In this document: positions 6,596 to 13,814 of the stretch, piece by piece
How positions within the stretch are numbered: the first letter of the stretch is position 1
How the letters are laid out: every line of letters starts with the position of its first letter
NCBI GenBank assembly: GCA_002347125.1
Contig: DDXG01000347.1
Span: forward strand, 1 to 16,182
Direction: 5' to 3'
Source of the DNA: Phycisphaerales bacterium UBA2266
Lineage (GTDB): Bacteria; Planctomycetota; Phycisphaerae; Sedimentisphaerales; Anaerobacaceae
Length of the DNA stretch: 16,182 bases
The notes under the pieces: generated by a model
Seen by the model: only the letters and a program-made list of their open reading frames with translations
Databases searched by the model: none
What the model was told of the DNA's origin: nothing
Position numbers and translations under genes: made by a program

Positions 6596-9114
6596 GTACC
6601 CCGCAACTGGATCACACGCACGACTTGCAGATGTCACGGCGGTTCGACAATGTGATCGAATGGCTGGTCATTGTCCTGCTGGCCTTCATGCCGCTGGCTT
6701 TCGGCGCCGTGGAGGCCTGGAGTGAACAGCTGGTGGTTATCCTCGCGGCGGCCATCCTGGTGGCATTTCTGCTGAAGGCCGTGTTGTATGAGCGGACGGC
6801 CCTGGTGTGGTCGTGGGCGTATATCCCCGTCGCCCTGTTCATCGGGGCGATTCTTCTGCAGTTGGCTCCGCTGCCGGTTGGGCTGGTTCGCGTGATTTCC
6901 CCGAACACGGCGGCGATCAAGCAGCGGCTCCTGGAGGGTCTGCCCAATGCGGCCGAGCACTTGGAGACGATGACCCTGAGCTTCTACCCCCATGCCACCC
7001 GGCACGACCTGCGGCTCGTTCTGGCGGTCGCCGCGGTCTTCTGCGTGGTCTTGAACATCTATCGGCGGACGGAACAGATTCAGCGGCTGCTGGGAGCGAT
7101 AGCCATTATCGGCGGCGTGGTGGCGATGCTGGGTCTCTTGCAGCGTCTGTCGGGAACCGACCGGATATACTGGATGGTTCCGACGGTGGAGGGCAAGTTT
7201 TCTTTCGGAACATTCATACTGCACAGCCATTACGGGCAGTTCATGAACCTGTCGGTGGCCGCGGCGCTGGCCCTGGTACTGGTGAAGCTGCAGGAGCAGT
7301 TCGGCGGCACGAAGATGACGCCGGCGGCCGTCACTGAGTACTTCAGTTCGTCCGAGTCGCGGACGGTCTGGTTCTTCATCGCTATTGTGGTGCTGGGCTC
7401 GGGGACGATATTCCTGTCGATGAGCCGCGGCGCCATGATCAGTCTGCTGATTGCCGGCTCCTTTACGACGCTGGTTCTGACCTACAGGCGGTCGCTCAAG
7501 GGCAGCGGTTGGGCCATGGCGCTGATTGCATTGTGCGCGTTCATGTTCGTGTTGTACGTGGGCTTCGACGCCGTCTATGACCGGCTGGGGACACTGGGCG
7601 ACCTGAAGGAGGCCTCCGGCGGACGGATGCAGATCCTCAAGGACCTGTCGGTCTCATTCAAGCGTTTCCCGGTGGTCGGGACCGGTCTGGGCACGCACGA
7701 AGTGGTGTATCCCATGTTCGACCGTTCCACATCCCCGGCACTGGCGGCCCACGCGGAAAACGAATATGCCCAGGCGGCCGAGGAGACGGGATTGATCGGG
7801 CTGGGGTTGCTGGCGGCCTTCGGCGTGGTCGTGTGGCTGGGCTACCTCCGCAGCGTGCGCAGCGAGTCCATCCCCATTCGAACCGCCGCTTACGGGCTGG
7901 GTATGGGGCTTCTGGCGATATTGATTCACAGCCTCAGCGACTTCGGGCAGCATCTGCCCGCCAACGCGATGCTCACGGCGGTGTTCTGCGCACTGCTGCT
8001 GTCTCTCAAGAACATGCGCCGCCAGTACCATTCGCCTTCGCACGTGTTTCGCGCATCCCAGGTCCCCAAGGGCCTGCGTATTGCGGTGGTGGTCGTTGTC
8101 GCCGCCGCGTGGGCGCCCGTGCTGCTCGGGGCCAATGATGCGCGGTCCGCGGAGGCCTACTGGAAGCAGGCCGAATCCGGCGAGGCGGTGCTCCGCTCTC
8201 GCAACTGGACCGGGAGCAACGCCGAGTACGTGGTGCTGCTGGACAACGCAACGAAGGCCGCGGCCCGGCGCCCCGACAATATCAAGTACCACCACTGGCT
8301 CAACGTCTACCGCTGGGAGAGTATCCGGCGGTTTACCGACCCGAACACGGGTGAGTTCGTATTGAATGAGAAAACCGCGGAATTCACGCAGCGGATCGTC
8401 GACGAGTTCAAACAGGCCGTGTTCCTGTGTCCGACATACGGGCCGACCTGGTGCGTCATGGGGCAGTTGGAGAAGTTCGTTCTGGACCTCGACGAGGGGG
8501 CCGCGCGGATTCGAACCGGCCATGAGCTGGCTCCGTGCGATCCGACGGCGTGCTTTACGGCCGGTCTACTGGACGCGATAGAGGGCGATGTCGAGGCCTC
8601 CTACGAGAAATTCCAGCGGGCGCTGGAACTCGATGCACGGCTGTTCCCCGACGTGGCGGCCGTCTACATCAACACGCTGCGCCGACCCGACCTGGCCGTG
8701 GCCATTGCGGGAAAGAACACCTCATGGCTCACGCAGACGGCCAACGTGCTCAGCGAAAGCGACGAGCACCAGGAGCTGATTGACGAGGCGCGCGCAAAGG
8801 TACGCGACCTGCTCAAGGCCCGCTGCGACGAGCCCGGAGCCCCGGCGACGGCCTTCGCCTCGCTGGGCTATGTGTATTACCGAGAGAAGAATATCGGCGA
8901 GGCCATTGAGTGCCTTCGCCGCGCCGTGGGGCTCGACTACGGTCAGGTGAACTGGCGGCTGACGCTGGCCCGCGCACTGGCCGAGACCGGCCAGGTCGAC
9001 GACGCCATCCACGAGGCGCGGATATGCCTTCGCCTGAATCCGCAACTGAAGGCGGCCGAGCGGTTGATCGGGGACCTTTCCGTCCGCGTTGCGCCGGATG
9101 CCGGCAGCCCGTAA
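6592..9114 (+). CDS. O-antigen ligase/polymerase-family membrane protein with C-terminal TPR domain
   Basis: An 840-residue protein. The first ~500 residues carry about a dozen hydrophobic helices. They include Wzy/WaaL-family signatures: HSHYGQFMNLS near residue 211, the SGGRMQILKD…PVVGTGLGTHE segment from about 341, and AHAENEYAQAAEETGLIGLG from about 387. These point to a polysaccharide polymerase or ligase acting on lipid-linked glycans at the periplasmic face. The rest (about 535-835) is soluble. It contains tetratricopeptide-like repeats, clearest at ASLGYVYYREKNIGEAIECLRRAVGLD and the following unit near residues 755-825, which may bind partner proteins. ATG 6592 overlaps the previous stop and is preceded by AAGGGGG (6578-6584). 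Polymerase and ligase cannot be distinguished from sequence alone. A second member of this superfamily starts at 15000. Confidence 0.88.
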   Translation: MSTPQLDHTHDLQMSRRFDNVIEWLVIVLLAFMPLAFGAVEAWSEQLVVILAAAILVAFLLKAVLYERTALVWSWAYIPVALFIGAILLQLAPLPVGLVRVISPNTAAIKQRLLEGLPNAAEHLETMTLSFYPHATRHDLRLVLAVAAVFCVVLNIYRRTEQIQRLLGAIAIIGGVVAMLGLLQRLSGTDRIYWMVPTVEGKFSFGTFILHSHYGQFMNLSVAAALALVLVKLQEQFGGTKMTPAAVTEYFSSSESRTVWFFIAIVVLGSGTIFLSMSRGAMISLLIAGSFTTLVLTYRRSLKGSGWAMALIALCAFMFVLYVGFDAVYDRLGTLGDLKEASGGRMQILKDLSVSFKRFPVVGTGLGTHEVVYPMFDRSTSPALAAHAENEYAQAAEETGLIGLGLLAAFGVVVWLGYLRSVRSESIPIRTAAYGLGMGLLAILIHSLSDFGQHLPANAMLTAVFCALLLSLKNMRRQYHSPSHVFRASQVPKGLRIAVVVVVAAAWAPVLLGANDARSAEAYWKQAESGEAVLRSRNWTGSNAEYVVLLDNATKAAARRPDNIKYHHWLNVYRWESIRRFTDPNTGEFVLNEKTAEFTQRIVDEFKQAVFLCPTYGPTWCVMGQLEKFVLDLDEGAARIRTGHELAPCDPTACFTAGLLDAIEGDVEASYEKFQRALELDARLFPDVAAVYINTLRRPDLAVAIAGKNTSWLTQTANVLSESDEHQELIDEARAKVRDLLKARCDEPGAPATAFASLGYVYYREKNIGEAIECLRRAVGLDYGQVNWRLTLARALAETGQVDDAIHEARICLRLNPQLKAAERLIGDLSVRVAPDAGSP

Positions 9115-9235
9115 GAGTCGTTGGTCGTATATCGTATTGCGTATATCGTCGTTCGTATTTCGTACTGCGTCGTGCGTATGGCGTGTCGCGTGCGTCGTGA
9201 GTCTTGGGTCTTGAATCCAAGGTCTTAGGTCTGTG
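9115..9235 (-). repeat. Degenerate heptanucleotide repeat array, left copy
   Basis: From the base after the preceding stop codon, positions 9115-9198 divide without gap into twelve 7-nt units that all end in CGT on the + strand (for example ATATCGT, ATTGCGT, ATTTCGT, ATGGCGT); equivalently every unit starts with ACG on the - strand. After a 2-nt joint (GA) come five further 7-mers at 9201-9235 with the form GTCTTGG, GTCTTGA, ATCCAAG, GTCTTAG, GTCTGTG. The 7-nt period is incompatible with codon phase, so this is not coding. An inverted counterpart lies at 10781-10871. It resembles in style the heptanucleotide STRR repeats of heterocystous cyanobacteria, but the unit sequence differs. Confidence 0.8.
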
Positions 9236-9311
9236 GTGTGCCTCCCACGGGGACGGAGTCTGCGCGGGGTTTGCCGTGTGTCTTTCTCCGTCGGGTGTCG
9301 TGTAAGGAGTT

Positions 9312-10799
9312 ATGAAGCCTTATCTGCTGTCCTATTTCGGTTCGCTGCTGGCGGGGCTGCTTATCATGCCCGCCGTGATCGCCCTGTCGCGGCGGCTGGG
9401 TCTGGTGGACAAGCCGCACGCCCGCAAGATCCATTCGAGGCCCACGCCCCGGGTCGGCGGCATCGGGATATTCCTGGCCGCCGCCTGTATGGTCGGGCCC
9501 GCCCTGTGGGCCCAGGGCCTGCTGGGCAACGGTTTCGGCCATATTGACCGGCCGTTTGCGGCCCTGCTGGCGGCCTCGGCCGCCGTGTTCATGGTGGGGC
9601 TGCTGGACGATGTTCACTCCATGTCCGGGCAGGTGAAGTTCCTGGCCCTGGGATTGTCGGCCCTGGTGGTGTGCGCCTCGGGGGCCCGGATCGACTCGCT
9701 GTCGATCGGGGGGCTCGGCGTGCTGGACCTCGGTATATGGAGCTGGCCGGTGACGGTGCTCTGGATCGTGGGCGTAACGGTCGGCCTGAATTTCATCGAC
9801 GGCGCCGATGGGTTGGCCGGCGGGATCGCCGCGATCGCGTCGGTCGTAATCGCCGTTATTGCGGTCTGTTTCGAGCAGGCCTTCCTGGCGCTGACGATGC
9901 TGGCCCTGGCCGGGGCACTGTGCGGATTCCTCTTCTATAACTTCAACCCCGCCAAGACGTTCATGGGCGACTGCGGCAGCATGTTCCTGGGTTTCTCGCT
10001 GGCGGCCGGGGCGGTCGTCTGCGCCTCGGGGGCCGGGTCCATCGTCGCGGTGGCGCTGCCGGCCGTGGCGCTGGGTGTGCCCATCATGGACGCCGCCTGC
10101 ACCATGGTCCGCCGCGGGGTGCTGGAACGGCGGTCGATCTTCAAGGCCGAACGCGGCCATATCCACCATCGGCTGCTGGACCTCGGGTTCAAACAAAAGC
10201 ACGCCGTTGTGATTCTCTACGCCGTCACGCTCGTCGCCACGTCGCTGGGCGCGTTCATGCTGGTGACGGCGGCATGGGCATCCGTGGCGATCTTCCTGTG
10301 CGTCTTCACGCTGCTGTTTCTGGTGTTTCAAATGGTCGGATCGGTCCGCCTGCGTGAGACAGCCGAGGCCATCCGCGGCCAACGGGCCCTCCGCAAGGAA
10401 CTGACCCACTACAAGGACTCCTTCGAGGAGATCCAGTTGCACATTCGGGTGGCGCGGGATTTCGAGCAGTGGTGGTCCGCGGTCTGCCAGGCCGCCGCGC
10501 ACATGCGGCTGGCCTGGATCTCGGTGAAGCTGGCCGGCGACAACGGCGACACACACACCTCCGTATGGCGGCCCGCCGACGCCGTGGGACTCTCGAACCT
10601 GACGATCGTGCGGCTGCCCGTGGCGGCGGCGCAGGGGCCGCTGTCGGCCGAATTCGAGCTGGCCGTCCCCTTCGACGGCACGCTGGAATCGGCCGCTCAC
10701 CGCATCACGCTGTTCAGCCGACTGCTCGACGAGACCGATTTGTCGGGGCTGCTCTCGCCGACGGAGCCCGCGAAGGAGACCATAGACCCTAGGCCGTAG
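9312..10799 (+). CDS. WecA/MraY-family undecaprenyl-phosphate sugar-1-phosphate transferase with C-terminal extension
   Basis: A 495-residue polytopic membrane enzyme of the glycosyltransferase-4 (WecA/TagO/MraY) family, which moves a HexNAc-1-phosphate from a UDP-sugar to undecaprenyl phosphate and so starts EPS repeat-unit synthesis. Family motifs are clear: DKPHARKIHSRPTPRVGG (33-50), DD at 99-100, NFIDGADGLAGG (160-171), FNPAKTFMGDCGS (211-223) and HIHHRLL (283-289). About eleven hydrophobic helices end near residue 335. Residues 345-495 form an extra soluble part beginning with a charged helix, which is not needed for the fold. ATG 9312 is the earliest possible start, since an in-frame TAA lies at 9303-9305. 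AAGGAG (9304-9309) is only 2 nt away, an unusually short spacing. The final codons and TAG fall within the right-hand heptamer repeat. The UDP-GlcNAc substrate is inferred from the family. Confidence 0.92.
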   Translation: MKPYLLSYFGSLLAGLLIMPAVIALSRRLGLVDKPHARKIHSRPTPRVGGIGIFLAAACMVGPALWAQGLLGNGFGHIDRPFAALLAASAAVFMVGLLDDVHSMSGQVKFLALGLSALVVCASGARIDSLSIGGLGVLDLGIWSWPVTVLWIVGVTVGLNFIDGADGLAGGIAAIASVVIAVIAVCFEQAFLALTMLALAGALCGFLFYNFNPAKTFMGDCGSMFLGFSLAAGAVVCASGAGSIVAVALPAVALGVPIMDAACTMVRRGVLERRSIFKAERGHIHHRLLDLGFKQKHAVVILYAVTLVATSLGAFMLVTAAWASVAIFLCVFTLLFLVFQMVGSVRLRETAEAIRGQRALRKELTHYKDSFEEIQLHIRVARDFEQWWSAVCQAAAHMRLAWISVKLAGDNGDTHTSVWRPADAVGLSNLTIVRLPVAAAQGPLSAEFELAVPFDGTLESAAHRITLFSRLLDETDLSGLLSPTEPAKETIDPRP

Positions 10800-10871
10800 G
10801 CCCAAGCCTCACGACGCATGACGCACACAGTACGCGATATCCCGATGTACATCGGGAACGAAATACGAAAC
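10781..10871 (+). repeat. Degenerate heptanucleotide repeat array, right (inverted) copy
   Basis: This is the mirror image of the array at 9115-9235. On the + strand, four 7-mers (CATAGAC, CCTAGGC, CGTAGGC, CCAAGCC; 10781-10808) are followed by TC and then ACGACGC, ATGACGC, ACACAGT and ACGCGAT (10811-10838). The series resumes after a palindrome with ACGAAAT and ACGAAAC (10858-10871). CCCAAGCCTCACGACGCA (10801-10818) matches the reverse complement of 9191-9208 at 17 of 18 positions, and ACGAAATACGAA (10858-10869) matches the reverse complement of 9152-9163 exactly. The copy begins inside the 3' end of the preceding gene. Confidence 0.75.
10840..10857. repeat. 18-bp perfect palindrome inside the heptamer array
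   Basis: TCCCGATGTACATCGGGA equals its own reverse complement. With its neighbouring A it forms a 19-nt block (10839-10857) that interrupts the 7-nt phasing between ACGCGAT and ACGAAAT; the left array has no such block. As RNA it could fold as a 7-bp stem with a GTAC loop. It may be a small inserted element, an operator-like site or a weak transcript 3' end; no U-tract follows. Confidence 0.6.
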
Positions 10872-11095
10872 ATAGCCGGCGGCGCGCGGGCGGACCGGTC
10901 CTTTCCATGAAGTTCCACCGAAATCCGCCTCATCCTCAGCAATGCCGGTTCCCGGCAGGGCCGCCCAACGGCCCTGCCTCCCTTTAGATACTATCGGCCG
11001 GAACCAGGACGGCCTGTTAGACATTCCGTGAGCTCAACAGGCCAGGCCTGACCGCCACGTGCCGTGTCGATATTCTCCAGTCCCCTGGGAACTCC
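10872..11095 (+). other. Intergenic region with inverted repeats before the flippase gene
   Basis: Together with the repeat above, this completes a 296-nt gene-free stretch (10800-11095). It contains a 10-bp palindrome GGACCGGTCC (10892-10901), the strong hairpin listed separately at 10954-10978, and an 8-bp inverted repeat GGCCTGTT (11011-11018) with AACAGGCC (11036-11043) around a 17-nt loop. No convincing -35/-10 pair was found. The pattern suggests a transcription boundary between the WecA-like gene and the following overlapping gene run. Confidence 0.4.
10954..10986 (+). terminator. Hairpin with weak T-rich tail, probable terminator
   Basis: GGCAGGGCCG (10954-10963) and CGGCCCTGCC (10969-10978) form a perfect 10-bp stem with the 5-nt loop CCCAA. 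TCCCTTTA follows, a poor but pyrimidine-rich tail. It lies about 155 nt after the stop of the WecA-like gene and about 110 nt before the flippase start. Confidence 0.55.
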
Positions 11096-12430
11096 ATGTC
11101 CAATAATGACGGCAGCGACGCTTTGACGGACAGTCCGCACCTCATAACCAGGCTAATACGAGGCATCGGCCACAGTGTTGAGTCGCAGAAACTTGCTCTG
11201 CAGAACCTGTCCGGACTGATGGTCTTCAATTTTCTGGCGGCGGGCTTGATGTTTGTGGCCAACGCCTATGTGGCGAACATCGTGGGTAGGACGCAGTTCG
11301 GCCTGTTTGCCTTCGCGGTGGCCTTGGGACATTATGCTCAGACGGCCGTGCGCTTCGGCGCCGAGAGGACCCTGGTGCGGGACCTGGTTCACGAGCCGCA
11401 CCTATTCGTGGAGTTGACGTTGGGCAGTCTGCTTCTGCGCAGCGTGGTCTTCCTATTGTGCTGCCTCATGCTGTTCGTCTGGCTCGTGACGTCGCACAGT
11501 GCGGCGGGGTCGAGATGGGGGCTGGCCATGATCGTGGCCTCACACGGGTTGTTCTCGCTCGATTTTCAGGCTCTTTATGATACATGGCACAAGATGTCCC
11601 GGCATGCCGCCTACAATCTCGTCAGGCGGGCGTCCTTCAGTGCGGCGGTGTTTGCGACAGGCTATTGGGCCCCGGCCAGGCTGACCCTGAACAGTGTCGG
11701 TTTCTACATGCTCGGCAGCACGGTGCTGTATCTTGGGCTGCAGTACAGTTGGGCGTTGAAACGCATGGAGATCCGCCGCCGCACGATCTCGCTGGCGGCG
11801 ATGGCCGGCCGACTGCTCAAGCAGAACTACTGGATGTGTCTGGCGACGCTGGCGGCGCTGTCGTTCAGTTCGCTCAATCAACTGCTGCTCAAACACTTCA
11901 AAGGGGCTGCAGAACTCGGAGGGTATGCGGCATCCTGGCAGATCGCCGTGGCCGCCACGTTGATGCTCCAACAGATCGCGCGGATCGGAAACCCGAGAAT
12001 GGCGCAGGTCACGCGTGCGGGCGTACGCAAGGGCGTGCGCATCGGCTTCGTGTTTCGCTATGCCGCGGTCATGTTCGCCGCCGCCGCCGTGGTCGGAGTG
12101 CCCGCCATGCTCTGCCCCAGGCTCATCCTAGGCTGGGTATTCAAGCCGGAGTACCTGTCGGCGGCGCCCATCCTGCGATTGCTTGGCGCCTACGTCATGG
12201 TCTTCTCCCTGGGTTCGGTGGCGTCGCAGTATGTTGTCTCGGCGAGGATGGAGCGGATGTACTTCGGCAGCGTCGTTGTCGGCGGCGTGGCCAGTATCAT
12301 CCTGTGTATTGTTCTGATTCCCCGATATATGGGCCTCGGCGCCGGCTGGTCCCTGGTGATTTCACACGGGCTGGCGATGCTGGCGTACTGGCTGGCGATG
12401 GTCTACCATGTTCGCAAGCAAGCCGGATGA
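11096..12430 (+). CDS. Wzx-like polysaccharide flippase (MOP superfamily)
   Basis: A 444-residue polytopic membrane protein with about 12-14 hydrophobic segments, typical in length for lipid-linked oligosaccharide flippases. The N-terminal part (GLMVFNFLAAGLMFVANAYVANIVGRTQFGLFAFAVAL, about residues 40-78) has the usual Wzx/RfbX opening: two helices joined by a G-x-x-x-F-G-L-type loop. Its role would be to translocate the undecaprenyl-linked repeat unit to the periplasmic face for polymerisation. A weak GGGA (11087-11090) precedes ATG 11096 by 5 nt. Its 3' end overlaps the next gene by 23 nt, so it likely leads an operon of overlapping genes continuing to the window edge. Substrate specificity cannot be read from sequence. 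Confidence 0.85.
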   Translation: MSNNDGSDALTDSPHLITRLIRGIGHSVESQKLALQNLSGLMVFNFLAAGLMFVANAYVANIVGRTQFGLFAFAVALGHYAQTAVRFGAERTLVRDLVHEPHLFVELTLGSLLLRSVVFLLCCLMLFVWLVTSHSAAGSRWGLAMIVASHGLFSLDFQALYDTWHKMSRHAAYNLVRRASFSAAVFATGYWAPARLTLNSVGFYMLGSTVLYLGLQYSWALKRMEIRRRTISLAAMAGRLLKQNYWMCLATLAALSFSSLNQLLLKHFKGAAELGGYAASWQIAVAATLMLQQIARIGNPRMAQVTRAGVRKGVRIGFVFRYAAVMFAAAAVVGVPAMLCPRLILGWVFKPEYLSAAPILRLLGAYVMVFSLGSVASQYVVSARMERMYFGSVVVGGVASIILCIVLIPRYMGLGAGWSLVISHGLAMLAYWLAMVYHVRKQAG

Positions 12431-13814
12431 CACCCCGGTCAATGTCTGTAGCGCCGTCGTCGCGCAGGGGCTCTGCTGCGGCTGTGGAATGTGCGCCGGG
12501 GTATGTCCCAGTCAATACCTGGGCATTCAGTTCAACGCGTACGGCGAATTGTCGCCGTGTCCGCAGCCCGAATCGGCGTGCAGTGGGTGTGGCTTGTGTC
12601 TGCGGGTCTGTCCGATGTCGGAACCGTCGCCGCCGACCGACCGGATCGCCGCTGAATTGGCGCCGCAGTGGGGCCAGGTTTCGCCTGATGCGGTGCTGGG
12701 ATCTCACCTTCGGCGCCTGGCGGGGTACTCCGCCGCCGCCGGCCATCGCACCAACGGCGCTTCCGGCGGCATGGGAACATGGATCCTTGAGGCGCTGCTT
12801 ACCAAGGGCCTCGTGAACGCGGTCGCGGCCGTGGGGCCGGGTGTGATCCCGGAAACGGGGGCCATCTGCGGCTATCGATGGTGCGGGACGGCGGCTGATG
12901 TCCGCGCCTGCGCCAAGTCCGCATACTATCCGGCGGAATTGAGCCGCATCATACAGCACATCAAAAGCCATGAGGGACGCTATGCCGTTACAGCGCTGCC
13001 CTGCGCGGTCAGGGCCCTGCGTCTGGCGATGCGGGCCGTCAAATGCCTGCGGGAGCGCATCGCCTTCATCGTCGGCCTGACGTGCGGGTACGGCATGAGT
13101 GCATTCGCGGCCGAATATGTCTGTGCGGACGCCGGAGGCAATCCCCGGCAACTGAACGAAATCACGTTTCGAATCAAACAGAATCAAACGCCCAGTGCGC
13201 GGGTATCCCTGATCCGTTGCGTCAGCGGTCAGGGGACGGACGGTGAACATGTCTCTCTGCAACGCAGCGACGAGGCGTTCGGCAAGGCCGGGGGCAACAG
13301 GTGGTTCACGCGGCGCGCGTGCGACTATTGTGATGACGCTTTTGCCGAACTGGCGGATGTCTGCCTCATGGATGCATGGCTGCCCGCCTACCTGCGGGAC
13401 GTCAGGGGCAACACCGTTGTCGTGGTGCGTCATTCGGCCGTCGGGGCTCTTCTGGATGACGCCGTCGCCAAAGGAGACATCACCCTGGCCGATGTGACTC
13501 GTGATGAAGCGGTGCGAAGCCAGAGTCCTCTGTTGTGGTTCAAGCGGCGTCTGATTGTCGAACGGATTCGCAGGGCCAGGAAGGCCCATGCGCCCTTGCC
13601 GGCGCTGCGAATGGACCTTTACGGGGACGACTTGAGCCTGTTGGAAACGGTTTACGCCCGCGTGCTGATGCACATGCGGGACGCGAGCCCCCGGGCATGG
13701 TTGGATTCGAGTAAAGACCCCGTCGCATTCCGGCGAAGGCTGCGAGCCCCATCACTGGCGGCCGGGCTGTTGCGAAAGCTCATCCGCAAGGGGTGTCGTT
13801 CATGCGGCGAATAG
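12408..13814 (+). CDS. FrhB-like iron-sulfur protein (coenzyme F420 hydrogenase/dehydrogenase beta-subunit family)
   Basis: A 468-residue soluble protein. The N-terminus is a two-cluster ferredoxin: C23xxC26xxC29xxxC33P and C58xxC61xxC64xxxC68P, each a classic [4Fe-4S] pattern. The FrhB/FdhB-like part follows, with GHRTNGASGGMGTWILEALL (about 112-131), an ALPCAVRALR segment (the family's T-P-C-Q-like element) and RACDYCDDAFAELADVCLMDAW (about 303-324, with C305 and C308). In the founding family such proteins pass electrons to F420 or a flavin. Members within EPS loci, often beside pyruvyl-transferase-like genes as here, have no settled function and may modify a sugar reductively. ATG 12408 is the only start before the cysteine motif; it lies inside the flippase gene with only a weak ribosome site. 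Family assignment is firm, function is not. Confidence 0.88.
   Translation: MFASKPDDTPVNVCSAVVAQGLCCGCGMCAGVCPSQYLGIQFNAYGELSPCPQPESACSGCGLCLRVCPMSEPSPPTDRIAAELAPQWGQVSPDAVLGSHLRRLAGYSAAAGHRTNGASGGMGTWILEALLTKGLVNAVAAVGPGVIPETGAICGYRWCGTAADVRACAKSAYYPAELSRIIQHIKSHEGRYAVTALPCAVRALRLAMRAVKCLRERIAFIVGLTCGYGMSAFAAEYVCADAGGNPRQLNEITFRIKQNQTPSARVSLIRCVSGQGTDGEHVSLQRSDEAFGKAGGNRWFTRRACDYCDDAFAELADVCLMDAWLPAYLRDVRGNTVVVVRHSAVGALLDDAVAKGDITLADVTRDEAVRSQSPLLWFKRRLIVERIRRARKAHAPLPALRMDLYGDDLSLLETVYARVLMHMRDASPRAWLDSSKDPVAFRRRLRAPSLAAGLLRKLIRKGCRSCGE
13788..13793 (+). promoter_or_regulatory. Ribosome binding site deciding the pyruvyl transferase start
   Basis: AAGGGG lies 8 nt before ATG 13802. It overlaps an in-frame GTG (13793), which therefore has no upstream site of its own and is a less likely start. 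Confidence 0.6.

Noticed and set aside
9115..9235. The repeat array as a CRISPR array or a coding tandem repeat
   Set aside because: Units are 7 nt with no spacers, which excludes CRISPR. The period is not a multiple of three and stop codons would interrupt a long frame.
9225..10805. A 526-codon open frame on the - strand across the WecA-like gene
   Set aside because: It mirrors a clearly recognisable membrane enzyme on the + strand. Its product is a Gln/Arg/His/Pro-rich composition with no domain, typical of an antisense frame in G+C-rich DNA.
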